Source: Oscillospiraceae bacterium
GTDB taxonomy: Bacteria; Bacillota; Clostridia; Oscillospirales; Ruminococcaceae
DNA: 51,342 nucleotides
NCBI GenBank assembly: GCA_017518255.1
Contig: JAFWVK010000097.1
Coordinates: 1-51,342, forward strand
Direction: 5' to 3'
The notes beneath the pieces were generated by a model that made no database searches, was not told where the DNA came from, and saw only the letters and a list, made by a program, of their open reading frames with translations. Of the stretch, positions 9,141 to 17,571 are shown piece after piece. The first letter of the stretch is position 1, and each line of letters begins with the position of its first letter. Position numbers and translations under genes: made by a program.

Positions 9141-9250
9141 AAGAGATTCCGGATTCCGTCCTCGGAGAGAACGCCGCGTTTCAGGTCTTTCGGGAGAATG
9201 CCTGCTTCATCCGCAGCGGTCTGTATGCAGATAATCAGGTGACCATGCAC
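9125..9250 (-). pseudogene. Possible 3' remnant of an unknown gene
   Basis: A 41-codon minus-strand frame starting at a GTG. Its product includes CIQTAADEAGILPKDLK and ends in RNLFGIPL, and it reads like protein rather than noise. It has no ribosome site, and its 5' side abuts the -35 box of the plus-strand promoter at 9260. It is probably the tail of a deleted gene. I do not recognise the family. Confidence 0.25.
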
Positions 9251-9259
9251 ACAATCCTG

Positions 9260-9288
9260 TTGACAAACGAAAAGATTTCGTGTATAAT
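9260..9288 (+). promoter_or_regulatory. Consensus promoter of the dockerin protein gene
   Basis: A perfect TTGACA (9260-9265), 17 bp, perfect TATAAT (9283-9288), followed by AAAGGGGG at 9297 and the ATG at 9315. Confidence 0.8.
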
Positions 9289-9314
9289 AACATTATAAAG
9301 GGGGTGCATCTGAC

Positions 9315-11213
9315 ATGAAGAAACGCATCACGGCTTTCTCTCTTGCTGCTGCCGTCATATGCTCTGCGGCAGGCAGCCTCCCGGTCTCTGCCGCCGATCC
9401 GGCATGCCGGGATATTGATCCGCTGGCGTATACCTATGAAATCTATCCGCTGCTCGAACCGTTCAATGAGTATTTTTACGTCAAAACAGATAACCCGCAT
9501 CCGGAATCTTTCCGGTTCGCCGATCACGATTCGCCGTATTCGGAGACTTCGGTGATCTATAATACCGATACGGTCTATGCCGATGTGGAATATGAGGATG
9601 AATCGGTCTGGCGTGTGAACGGGGGCTATATCTTCAAAAGCTATACAACAAACGGCGGAGAGGTCACGCTTCAGGTTCAGGAGAGTATTACGCGGAGCGA
9701 GTTCAATACGGCGGTCTACGGGACGCCGGATCCGGAGTTTACAGGCTATTCGCCTTATCACGGAATGCCGGTCGGCTCCTATGACCAGCATTTTGAAAAC
9801 AGCAGCTCCTACCGGATTCTCGGCTATTTCAAATGGGTCGATACCGATGTGAAGCTCACACTGCCGCCTCTCTGCGATGACTGTGACTATCTGATTCAGA
9901 CCTATGCGGGCGGCGATGATTTCTTTTCCGATATGGATGCGGTCCAGAGCGGGTTCTCGTCAATCTGTTTGTACAGCGGCTCCTTTATCCGCGGCGAGCT
10001 GTACCGCTCCGGAAGCCGGGACTGGCGCCTTTCTCCTGCCGGTCATATCGACCAGATCTTCTATATTTACAGTCCCTATTCCAGAAAAGACAACAAATCG
10101 CTGTTTGCTTCCGCGATTTATCCGTACCGCTATGATTCTCTCGGATTTCCCGGCATGATGGGGTCAGTATCCAAGCGGCTGAATCCCGATTCGACCTACA
10201 CGTGGAGCGACAGCAGCCATGCCTATATTGCCGTGACGCTCGGCGATCAGACAAAATCTTACGGCGGAGCCGGAAGCGGTGAGGGACAGGGAATCTCTGA
10301 GGATAAACTCTCCCGCATTTTCAGATTCGGAGAGCAGGACGAATCGACGACACTCTCCGATGCGAAGGCGCTGCTCCGGGAGTATGCCGATGTCGAAATG
10401 GACGACGATATCCCGCGTGACGATGCGGTGACCTGGGAGCGGATTTACAATACTGTCGGTGACGGCGCATGGGTCGATATGGGAGGCATTTATACCTATC
10501 TTTATCAGAAGAATGCCGATGCGTACTTCAATGCGGATGAATGGGGTGTCGGACACAGTATCTACTGGGGCGGCAGCCTCGGCTATGCTTCGGATATGTG
10601 GGTGGACGGCAGATATATCAGCAACCGAGAATATGTGATTTCCGGACAGACCTTCGCCGATCATCCGACATCCGCGATTCTCGTTCCGGAAACGGAGGTT
10701 CCGCTGATTACCGATTATACCTCGCAGTGGGATTCAGAGAACAAGTGCCGCATTTACACCTCAGCCGAAGCAGAGCTTTCAACACAGAAAAATGTAATCT
10801 ACCGCTACGATGCAGCCTCCGGTCTCTGGAAAGCCAATGTCTCATGGGGAAAGTCCGGCATATCGTTCAGCGTGATCGAAGCAATGGCGCAGCAGGGCGT
10901 AATCGACGCTTCGTATTATGACAGGCTGATCCTGACGCCGGAACAGGCAGAGGCACTCGTCAGCAGCGGCAATACCAATACGCCGCCGCAAAAGGGCTTT
11001 TATTTCGACGGGAATGAACCGCAGGGAACGCCCTTTTTCAAGGGGGATGTAAATGATGACGGAGCGGTCACGGTAGCGGATGCAGTGATGCTTCAGAAAT
11101 ATCTGCTGACGGAAGGTGAGCTGACAAACCGGAAGAATGCCGATCTCAATGCAGACGGAAAACTGTCCGCTGCCGATCTGACTTTCCTCAAGCGGATTTT
11201 GCTCAAGGGATAA
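9315..11213 (+). CDS. Secreted dockerin-containing protein of unknown function
   Basis: A 632-residue exported protein. Residues 1-26 are a signal peptide (MKKRITAF, hydrophobic core, cleavage near PVSAAD). About 550 residues of Tyr/Asp/Ser-rich sequence follow that I cannot place in a glycoside hydrolase or binding-module family. The C-terminal dockerin (~577-632) has two well-formed calcium loops, GDVNDDGAVTVADAV and ADLNADGKLSAADL, with the usual spacing. It has its own perfect promoter and terminator, so it is a single-gene unit. Attachment to a cohesin-bearing scaffold is inferred from family knowledge. Confidence 0.85.
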   Translation: MKKRITAFSLAAAVICSAAGSLPVSAADPACRDIDPLAYTYEIYPLLEPFNEYFYVKTDNPHPESFRFADHDSPYSETSVIYNTDTVYADVEYEDESVWRVNGGYIFKSYTTNGGEVTLQVQESITRSEFNTAVYGTPDPEFTGYSPYHGMPVGSYDQHFENSSSYRILGYFKWVDTDVKLTLPPLCDDCDYLIQTYAGGDDFFSDMDAVQSGFSSICLYSGSFIRGELYRSGSRDWRLSPAGHIDQIFYIYSPYSRKDNKSLFASAIYPYRYDSLGFPGMMGSVSKRLNPDSTYTWSDSSHAYIAVTLGDQTKSYGGAGSGEGQGISEDKLSRIFRFGEQDESTTLSDAKALLREYADVEMDDDIPRDDAVTWERIYNTVGDGAWVDMGGIYTYLYQKNADAYFNADEWGVGHSIYWGGSLGYASDMWVDGRYISNREYVISGQTFADHPTSAILVPETEVPLITDYTSQWDSENKCRIYTSAEAELSTQKNVIYRYDAASGLWKANVSWGKSGISFSVIEAMAQQGVIDASYYDRLILTPEQAEALVSSGNTNTPPQKGFYFDGNEPQGTPFFKGDVNDDGAVTVADAVMLQKYLLTEGELTNRKNADLNADGKLSAADLTFLKRILLKG

Positions 11214-11215
11214 TC

Positions 11216-11258
11216 AAAAAGGATATACGCTTTGTATCACATGGCGTATATCCTTTTT
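11216..11258 (+). terminator. Terminator of the dockerin gene at 9315
   Basis: Inverted repeat AAAAAGGATATACGC/GCGTATATCCTTTTT, 2 bp past the stop codon and ending in a T-run. Confidence 0.85.
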
Positions 11259-11308
11259 GTATTGGGCGGCTGGAGCCGGTTATTGCTTACCGTGGTTTCT
11301 CTCTAAAA

Positions 11309-11340
11309 ACCGAAGCAGCTGCATCAACAGCTGCTTCGGT
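11309..11340. repeat. Hairpin repeat copy 1
   Basis: Arms ACCGAAGCAGCT/AGCTGCTTCGGT around GCATCAAC. An identical 32-bp copy lies at 11572-11603. The two bracket a stretch of palindromic intergenic sequence (11375-11530) in which I see no gene. Confidence 0.6.
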
Positions 11341-11571
11341 CAGACTGTCGATAAAGTGTCTCCGACGGATTCAAAATGGGGGCGCTGCCCCCATACCCCC
11401 GCTTAAGGGATACTATCCCTTAAGAATCCCATTTTATAGAAGAAAAGGAAAAATCACGCATTTTCTTTCATTTTGCTTGTAATGGGATTCCAAAGGGACA
11501 ATGTCCCTTTGGCGGGTTTGGGCGGAGCCCAATATCAATTATCGCGAAGCGATACCTTTTTCTACAAACTG

Positions 11572-11603
11572 ACCGAAGCAGCTGCATCAACAGCTGCTTC
11601 GGT
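11572..11603 (-). repeat. Hairpin repeat copy 2, possible terminator of the dockerin remnant
   Basis: Identical to the copy at 11309-11340, in direct orientation 263 bp away. It lies 16 bp past the stop of the minus-strand dockerin remnant and could have been its terminator. Confidence 0.55.
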
Positions 11604-11619
11604 TGCTTTTATAATGTGT

Positions 11620-11745
11620 TTACGGATGCAGAATTTTATCCCATGTCGGATTTTTATGTGCAAGTGTTTCCGTGTAGTATTGCAGAATTGCCTGTGCATC
11701 GTCAACGGTCACATCGCCGTCGCCGGTAACATCCGCTGAATCCAC
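11620..11745 (-). pseudogene. Remnant of a dockerin-protein gene (single dockerin half)
   Basis: A 41-codon minus-strand frame encodes ADVTGDGDVTVDDAQAILQ followed by YYTETLAHKNP and ends with a stop. This is the last calcium-binding half of a dockerin of the style found at Ruminococcus protein C-termini. Nothing upstream continues the gene: the frame runs straight into the terminator of the methyltransferase gene. It is the stump left by a deletion. Confidence 0.6.
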
Positions 11746-11756
11746 ACAAAAGACGG

Positions 11757-11784
11757 GCGCCGGTTCCGATCAGGGAGCCGGCGC
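11757..11784 (-). terminator. Terminator of the RNA methyltransferase gene
   Basis: Arms GCGCCGGTTCC/GGAGCCGGCGC with a 6-nt loop; outer bases (AGAC/GTCT) extend the stem. It sits 19 bp past the stop codon. Confidence 0.7.
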
Positions 11785-11803
11785 AGTGTCTTGTGTTTTC
11801 CTG

Positions 11804-12958
11804 TTATTTGTGTTCCAGCAGACAGACGTTCTCAATCCCGGTCGTATGCGGGAACATATCGACCGGCTGAATCATGACGGCGCGGTAGCCCTCCTTTTGC
11901 AGCATTTGCAGGTCACGCGCCAGTGTTTCGATCTTGCAGGAAATATAGACAACCCTGCGCACCGCCAGCCTGCCGACACTGCGCAGAAACGCCTGCGACG
12001 CACCGGCACGCGGCGGGTCCATAAACAGCACATCACAGGATTGATGCGCTGCTGCCATCCGCTGCATGAACGCGCCGGCATCATCCTCTGCAAAATGAAT
12101 ATTGCGGAGCTGATTGCGTTTTGCATTGTCAATTGCATCGCGCACCGCAGCATGATTCTGCTCCACGCCGATGACATCGGCGCCGTTCTTTGCCGCGATC
12201 ATGCCGATCGTGCCGGTCCCGCAGTATGCATCTATGACGGTGACGCCGTTTTTGATTCCGGCTGCACGGATCGCGGTCTGATACAGCAATTCCGTCTGAA
12301 CGGGATTCACCTGATAGAACGACGCCGGCGAGATACGGAAGCGGCAGCTGCAGAGGATATCCTCGATCCAGCCGTTCCCGAAGAGCGCGATGCTGCGCGG
12401 TCCGAGCGTCAGCGGGAGACCGTCCGGGCAGATATTCTGCACAACCGTCGTAATCTCCGGATGTGCAGTCAGCAGTGCCCTGACGAGATTCTTCTTTGCC
12501 GGAAGCATCGGTGCGGCAGTCACAAGAACCAGCATAATCTCGCCGGTGCTGCGCGAGGTGCGGATCATCGTGTGACGGAGCAGACCGGTTCCGCTCCGCA
12601 GATCATAGGGCGAAATGCGGAGATCATGCATGAGTTTTTTCAGCGTTTCTACAATCGGTGCGGCACGGCGATCTTCCAGAAGACAGGCATCATTTGCAGT
12701 CATGCTCCGGCTCGATGCCTGATAGATTCCGGAAATGATACGGTGCCGGCGGTCGAAGCCGTAGACATTCTGTACCTTGTTGCGGTAATAATACGGCTCC
12801 TGCATCCCGATGATCGGGCGGACAGGCGCAAAGCCCGACAGCATCCGCTCCGCCTTTTGCTGTTTGCGCCTGAGCTGTTCGGCATAGGGCTCCTGAAGCT
12901 GGCAGCCGCCGCACTGCTTAAAGCAGCGGCACCGCAGTTCTGTTGTGCCGTTCGTCAT
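11804..12958 (-). CDS. rlmD: 23S rRNA (uracil-5-)-methyltransferase, RlmD/RumA family
   Basis: A 384-residue SAM-dependent RNA m5U methyltransferase. The start at 12958 has GGAGGA just upstream and lies 85 bp inside a TTGACA-TATGAT promoter (13047-13075); a longer open frame to 13303 begins upstream of that promoter and is rejected. N-terminal cysteines in CRCFKQCGGCQ plus a later cysteine suggest a 4Fe-4S site as in RumA. The SAM fold shows DAYCGTGTIGMIAA; the active site shows LFMDPPRAG and YISCKIETLARDL, with the cysteine of SC as likely nucleophile. The N-terminal TRAM domain of E. coli RumA is absent, so it is shorter than most members. The exact target uridine (1939 or 747) cannot be read from sequence. 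Confidence 0.85.
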   Translation of the reverse strand: MTNGTTELRCRCFKQCGGCQLQEPYAEQLRRKQQKAERMLSGFAPVRPIIGMQEPYYYRNKVQNVYGFDRRHRIISGIYQASSRSMTANDACLLEDRRAAPIVETLKKLMHDLRISPYDLRSGTGLLRHTMIRTSRSTGEIMLVLVTAAPMLPAKKNLVRALLTAHPEITTVVQNICPDGLPLTLGPRSIALFGNGWIEDILCSCRFRISPASFYQVNPVQTELLYQTAIRAAGIKNGVTVIDAYCGTGTIGMIAAKNGADVIGVEQNHAAVRDAIDNAKRNQLRNIHFAEDDAGAFMQRMAAAHQSCDVLFMDPPRAGASQAFLRSVGRLAVRRVVYISCKIETLARDLQMLQKEGYRAVMIQPVDMFPHTTGIENVCLLEHK

Positions 12959-13046
12959 GACTGATGCTCCTCCGTTTCGGTGCTTTTTGAAATCGAAGCG
13001 GCATTCAGCCCGCTCCGGAACAATGATTGTTTCATCTCTTTCCGTA

Positions 13047-13075
13047 ATCATACCGCAAAGCGCGCCTTTTGTCAA
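13047..13075 (-). promoter_or_regulatory. Promoter of the RNA methyltransferase gene
   Basis: On the minus strand TTGACA (13075-13070), 17 bp, TATGAT (13052-13047). It decides the gene start, since an upstream start would precede transcription. Confidence 0.7.
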
Positions 13076-13102
13076 GTCGGCGGACAGTAATACATCTGCT
13101 GA

Positions 13103-13131
13103 TTGACTTTTCCGCCTGTTTATGTTATACT
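13103..13131 (+). promoter_or_regulatory. Promoter of the GH8-dockerin gene
   Basis: TTGACT (13103-13108), 17 bp, TATACT (13126-13131), about 100 bp before the start at 13233. Confidence 0.65.
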
Positions 13132-13232
13132 CCGGATATAGGAGCTGTGACAAAGGCTGAAATGCTTTTGCTTCGGAAAACCCTGTAAGGATTATCAAAC
13201 GTTTGATTGTTGACAAAAAAGGAGGGGATTCG

Positions 13233-15602
13233 ATGAAAAAAATAAAACAAGCGGTTTTCACATCCTTTTGTGCTGTATCACTGGCGTTAACACTGTCAGC
13301 CAATGTATTTCCGGTGCATTGTGCCGCAGAGCGAACCGATACACTTGCCGATGAAACACAGACGTATTATGCAGATTGGAAAAGCACATATCTGCGCAAG
13401 AATCCCTACACCGCAGAAGAACAGTATTATGTATTCTACGGTGAGCAGACCTATGCAGAGGCAAAGAAAACCGTACCGGTGACGGTATCCGAAGCACACG
13501 GTTACGGAATGCTGATTGCCGCGCTGATGTCGGAATATGACAGTGATGCACATGAAATCTTTGACGGGATGTACCGCTATTATCTGGCACATCCGAGCGG
13601 GATTGCGCCGCACCTGATGGCATGGCAGCAGAGCGACAACGGCAGGGCGCTGATTGATTCGGGCGGTGCAGATTCTGCGACGGACGGCGATCTGGATATT
13701 GCCTATGCGCTGCTGCTGGCGGATTCGGTCTGGGGCAGCAACGGCGGAATTGACTATTATTCTGCGGCAAAGCTGATGATTGACGACATCATGCAATACG
13801 AGGTCAGTCAGACTGATTGGATTCTCCGGCTCGGTGACTGGGCATATGATGTCGATGAATCCGACAAGTATTATACTGCGACCCGCGCTTCGGATTTCAT
13901 CATGCAGTATTTTCCGGTGTTTGCCGATGTGACCGGCGATGCCCGCTGGATGCAGCTCTATGACAGCACATACACGATCATCAATCAGTTTGTGGACACC
14001 TACCGGACCGGTCTGCTGCCGGATTTCATCATCAGGGATCAGAGCGGCAAATGGATTCCGGCTCCGGCGGAGTTTTTAGAGGATGAAAACGACGGGAATT
14101 ATTATTACAATTCCTGCCGCGTTCCGTGGAGAATCAGCACGGATGCGCTTGTCGGAAAGAACGCAGATGCGAAGAAATATGCCGAGACAGTCAATTCGTT
14201 TTTTGTGAAGAAAACAGGCGGTGATCCTGAACAGATTATGGCGGGCTATACGCCGGACGGCAGCGCTGTTTCTGACTGGGACGACCTTTGCTTTACAGCG
14301 CCGCTGATGCTTTCTGCTGCCGCTGCGGGCGATACGAAATGGCATGATGCGGTACGGAAAGAGGTGCTGGAGATCGGCACGGATTCCTATTTTGGCAACA
14401 CGATTGCAATGCTCTGTCTCATCACCGATGACGGCGGCTGGAAAACGCCGAATACCGCAAAACCGACCGGAGATCTCAATGCAGACGGCAAAACGGATGC
14501 CGACGATGTAAACTTGCTGCAAACATGGCTGCTTGCCGTACCGGAAACCAAGCTTGCAGACTGGAAAGCCGGTGATATGGACGGAAACGGAAAGCTGAAT
14601 GCAGTTGATCTCTCACTGCTGAAACAAATGCTGCTGAAAAAGCCGGTCAATGCGGTGACTGTCTCTGATATTGAAAGCATTTTCAATGCGGTGCGCAATG
14701 CAAAGCCCGGTGATGTGATACAGATTGCGCCCGGTACCTATGATTATTCCGTGTATCAGGGTGCGCAGAAAATTGATACAAAAGCCGCCGGTACTGTCGG
14801 CGCACCGATCACACTGACTGCCGCCGATCCTGCGAATCCGCCGGTGCTGACGGGCAATTCCACAGAAAACGGCTATGTCCTCCACATTCAGGGAGATTAC
14901 TGGATTCTTGACAATCTGATCTGCACGACCTCACAAAAGGGCATTGTACTCGATCATTCCAGTCACAGCGTCATTCAGAATTGCGAAGTGAAAAACACCG
15001 GCGCGGAGGCAATCGCACTGCGCGACGGCAGCTCGGATTGTACCGTAAAATCTTGCAGTATTCACGATACCGGAAAGGTGTCTCCGGGCTACGGCGAGGG
15101 CGTTTACATCGGCAGTGCATACTCTACAACCGGCTTTGATTATAAGTGCGACAACAACAAAGTGCTGAACTGCACCTTCAAAAATGTTGCCGCGGAGCAT
15201 GTCGATGTGAAGGAATTTACGACCGGTACGGAGATTGCGGGCTGCACATTTTACGGTGACGGCATGACCGGCGCGAACTACGCGGGGAGCTTTATTGACA
15301 TTGCGGGAAACAACTGCTATGTGCATGACAACACCGGATACCGGAACAAGAATCCGAAGATTGTTGCGGCATTTGAGATCCACGATCAGGCGGACGGCTG
15401 GAGCTATCATCACCGCTTTGAGAATAACACGCTTTACATGGACAGAGCATACGGTGAGGAGGACACGAGCCGCCGGATGTATGTGGTAGACGGCTGGTTC
15501 AGTGACATCCGCGTGCATCATAACCTTGTGGATTACGGCAGCGGCTTGACTGAGGCTGCGGCGGAATACTATAACGCAGATTCAATTCAGTTTGCAGAGT
15601 GA
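13233..15602 (+). CDS. GH8 glycoside hydrolase - dockerin - beta-helix cellulosomal enzyme
   Basis: A 789-residue secreted enzyme; the start at 13233 follows AAAGGAGGGG. A signal peptide (about 1-30) ends near FPVHCAAE. Residues ~40-405 match glycoside hydrolase family 8, whose members cleave beta-1,4 glucan, xylan or chitosan. They include VTVSEAHGYGMLIAAL with the probable catalytic acid E87, and SATDGDLDIAYALLLADS with the conserved aspartates near D151-D155. An internal dockerin (~412-469) has loops GDLNADGKTDADDV and GDMDGNGKLNAVDL. Residues ~470-789 form a right-handed beta-helix like the polysaccharide lyase / chondroitinase-B-like group (repeated short N-rich turns such as NCEVKNTG and NCTFKNV). 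The dockerin sits between two catalytic-type modules rather than at the end, which is unusual. Polymer specificity is not decided by sequence alone. Confidence 0.88.
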   Translation: MKKIKQAVFTSFCAVSLALTLSANVFPVHCAAERTDTLADETQTYYADWKSTYLRKNPYTAEEQYYVFYGEQTYAEAKKTVPVTVSEAHGYGMLIAALMSEYDSDAHEIFDGMYRYYLAHPSGIAPHLMAWQQSDNGRALIDSGGADSATDGDLDIAYALLLADSVWGSNGGIDYYSAAKLMIDDIMQYEVSQTDWILRLGDWAYDVDESDKYYTATRASDFIMQYFPVFADVTGDARWMQLYDSTYTIINQFVDTYRTGLLPDFIIRDQSGKWIPAPAEFLEDENDGNYYYNSCRVPWRISTDALVGKNADAKKYAETVNSFFVKKTGGDPEQIMAGYTPDGSAVSDWDDLCFTAPLMLSAAAAGDTKWHDAVRKEVLEIGTDSYFGNTIAMLCLITDDGGWKTPNTAKPTGDLNADGKTDADDVNLLQTWLLAVPETKLADWKAGDMDGNGKLNAVDLSLLKQMLLKKPVNAVTVSDIESIFNAVRNAKPGDVIQIAPGTYDYSVYQGAQKIDTKAAGTVGAPITLTAADPANPPVLTGNSTENGYVLHIQGDYWILDNLICTTSQKGIVLDHSSHSVIQNCEVKNTGAEAIALRDGSSDCTVKSCSIHDTGKVSPGYGEGVYIGSAYSTTGFDYKCDNNKVLNCTFKNVAAEHVDVKEFTTGTEIAGCTFYGDGMTGANYAGSFIDIAGNNCYVHDNTGYRNKNPKIVAAFEIHDQADGWSYHHRFENNTLYMDRAYGEEDTSRRMYVVDGWFSDIRVHHNLVDYGSGLTEAAAEYYNADSIQFAE

Positions 15603-15673
15603 ATAAGCTCTGGCGGCAATCCCGCCGGCAGACTGAAATACCCGGCAGACGCACAGCATACCGGAACAAAAAG

Positions 15674-15711
15674 AAGGACGGCAGGGATGATATCATTCTC
15701 TGCCGTCTTTT
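15674..15711. terminator. Bidirectional terminator between convergent genes
   Basis: Stem GACGGCAG/CTGCCGTC around a GATGATATCATT palindrome, with A-run before and T-run after, between the GH8 gene and the lipoprotein gene. Confidence 0.7.
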
Positions 15712-15762
15712 TCATATCTTTTTTATGTTGTGCGTATTCCGGTATCAGCGGAAACTGCCGGT

Positions 15763-16203
15763 TCAGCGCAGTTCTCCGATCGGGATCTCCGGCAGAACGA
15801 TTACATCCTCATCATGGATAATAATGGGGCTTGTTTTGTCTGCTGTGCTGCTGACGGTGCTGATCGCAGTACCGCCGGAAGCAGTGCCGGAATTCTCTTT
15901 TGTTCCGGTGACTGCATTTACGCCGGAGTCTGAGGAACCCGATGCGGACTGCTGCTCCTGTACGGAGCTGACAGCGGTGCTGACGGTTGCCGTCTGCTCG
16001 GTCTGAATATGTTCGGCAGGTACTGTCTGCTGCGGTTCGGTCTCATTGCCGGTCTCTGAGGATTCAGAAATGCCGGAATCAGAGCCTTCCGTTACAGACG
16101 ATACAGCATCACCGCTGCTGCTTTCTGTGGATTCATTCTTGCCGCTGCCGCAGGATGCCAGCATCAGTGCGGAGAGCAGGAAAAGAGGCATCAGTTTTTT
16201 CAT
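15763..16203 (-). CDS. Small Ser/Thr/Glu-rich lipoprotein
   Basis: A 146-residue predicted lipoprotein. The N-terminus MKKLMPLFLLSALMLASCG is a signal with lipobox LASC (lipidated Cys18). The rest is low-complexity Ser/Thr/Gly/Glu sequence, typical of an extracellular tether. It ends in an ordered-looking tail, PIIIHDEDVIVLPEIPIGE. The start has GAGGAG upstream. On the minus strand it follows the 33-residue peptide gene at 16277-16378, and its tail shares the EDVI motif with that peptide. The function is unknown. Confidence 0.75.
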   Translation of the reverse strand: MKKLMPLFLLSALMLASCGSGKNESTESSSGDAVSSVTEGSDSGISESSETGNETEPQQTVPAEHIQTEQTATVSTAVSSVQEQQSASGSSDSGVNAVTGTKENSGTASGGTAISTVSSTADKTSPIIIHDEDVIVLPEIPIGELR

Positions 16204-16242
16204 ATAATCTCCTCGGATCTCATGATCTGTCCGGATATGACC

Positions 16243-16268
16243 GGCAGGCAGCCAAACGGCTGCCTGCC
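16243..16268. terminator. Hairpin after mini-peptide 1
   Basis: Perfect arms GGCAGGCAGCC/GGCTGCCTGCC with an AAAC loop, 9 bp past the stop of the minus-strand peptide. The T-run lies on the plus-strand side, so the direction of action is uncertain. Confidence 0.5.
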
Positions 16269-16276
16269 TTTTCCGC

Positions 16277-16378
16277 TTATTCCAGCGGAGTTACCGGAAT
16301 ACCGGTACTGGTCGTGATGACATCCTCACTCTGGAATTCAATGATCTCAAGTTCAGGTGCATTGTATGTTTCTTTCAT
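16277..16378 (-). CDS. Mini-peptide 1 (33 residues, PELEI-SEDVI family)
   Basis: A 33-residue frame starting MKETYNAPELEIIEFQSED and continuing VITTSTGIPVTPLE. AAAGGAG lies 8-9 bp upstream of the ATG. A second gene of the same kind (17572-17658) shares the pattern Y-x-(A/S)-PELEI-(I/V)-x-F-x-SEDVI-x-TS. Both lie directly after the 3' end of related secreted-protein gene fragments, in opposite orientations. No signal peptide is present. A conserved acidic leader plus variable tail is reminiscent of a modified-peptide precursor, but no modifying enzyme is nearby. The function is unknown. Confidence 0.65.
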   Translation of the reverse strand: MKETYNAPELEIIEFQSEDVITTSTGIPVTPLE

Positions 16379-16405
16379 GGAATGATACTCCTTTCATGTT
16401 GCGGT

Positions 16406-17242
16406 TCAGGACGGCATCCTCAATCCCGATACTGATTTTGCATATGCATAGAAACCGACTGCGAGGTCTCCAAGCTTGGAATCAGCAAGATCCGGGTTGG
16501 AAAGCACACGGTAAGGCCATGTGAGGCAACAGTAGTTAAAAGTGGTATCGCCAATTGAAAAACTAATACCGTAGTTTAACATCTGGTTCGGTGAAATACC
16601 GGAGACCTCGAAATACATCCCGTTTTTGTCTTCCAGAACGGGAAAGCCGCCGATTTCTGTGAGATTTTTGATATACGGGAAATATGTGCAGTAGCATCTG
16701 AGAGCGACCTTGGTATCAAGGACAAGCGAGACTTTTCCTTCATCCGGCGTAAAGGTCGGAACCTTATTGCCGAATGTTTCATCGAGCTTGTCTGCGCTGA
16801 GACCGTAGGTGCTCTTCATATCTGCGACAGTATCGCTGATATCATACATATATGCATTTTCGGCGCAGTTGAAATAGTTTGCGGCTGCCTTGCCGTAGCA
16901 GAGGACTGCGTTTCCGACCTCACGGACTCTTTCATTCGTGGATGCTGTGAGTTTATTGAAATAGTCTTCCATGCTGAAACCGTAGGTGTCGCCCTGCTGG
17001 ATCAAGTTTCCGTTCGTATCCTTAATATACATCTTGAAGGTCAGCGTACTGCCGATGTAGTTGACCGGAGTGGTTGCCTGAATGCAGTAGCCGAAAGAGG
17101 CTGTCTCACCGTTAAACTCATACTGGATCTCGCGGAAATTCTGAACCTCGCCGTCTTCCTTGCAGGGGCCGTTTACGATCACGTATATCTGATCTGCCGT
17201 CTGCTCAGTTATTCCGGCAACACTCACATACAGGGACAGCAA
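16406..17242 (-). pseudogene. 5'-truncated secreted/surface protein gene, fragment A
   Basis: A 278-codon minus-strand frame that opens at a TTG without ribosome site; the codon two before it is a stop. It lacks a signal peptide. The product (QIYVIVNGPCKEDGEV...) resembles the C-terminal region of large Ruminococcus secreted proteins, including SMEDYFNKL...AVLCYGKAAANYFN. The C-terminal half of fragment B on the other strand has an equivalent block (SVETYAYNRL...MMKYGISGAAYFS). The two fragments meet head to head at ~17.22-17.25 kb. The simplest reading is a deletion that removed the 5' halves of two divergent paralogues. Downstream sits mini-peptide 1. Confidence 0.6.
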
Positions 17243-17516
17243 GGATCAGCCTGTGACTGTTGAGATTTCTCGCTCTAAGTTTACCAAGAACGGAACCAAC
17301 TACATCGCAAAATATGATGTTCTGGCAGTCAAAGATTTCAGAAGCGTGATTTCCGCAACAATCTATGACGGCGACACCGCGATTAGTGATACGCTGAATT
17401 ACAGTGTCGAAACCTATGCATACAACAGACTTGAAAAATCTGAATCTGAAACCTTCAAGGAGCTGCTTCGTGAAATGATGAAGTACGGTATTTCCGGTGC
17501 GGCATATTTCTCCTGA
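17193..17516 (+). pseudogene. 5'-truncated secreted/surface protein gene, fragment B
   Basis: A plus-strand frame open from 17193 with only a GTG (17253) as possible start and no ribosome site. The product includes VTVEISRSKFTKNGTNY, then SATIYDGDTAISDTLNYSVE, and ends KYGISGAAYFS. It is related to the C-terminal block of fragment A. Its sense codons overlap the 5' end of fragment A on the opposite strand, marking the junction. Mini-peptide 2 follows 55 bp downstream. Confidence 0.55.
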
Positions 17517-17571
17517 GGAATATGACAAAACACGGATTTATTGAATTATGAACAGAAAGGAAGTGCTACGG

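Noticed and set aside
11786..12964. Plus-strand frame of 392 codons
   Set aside because: It is antisense to the RNA methyltransferase gene and lacks any domain.
12959..13303. N-terminal extension of the RNA methyltransferase to 13303
   Set aside because: A TTGACA-17-TATGAT promoter lies at 13047-13075 and a GGAGGA site precedes the start at 12958; the extension also overlaps the divergent GH8 gene.
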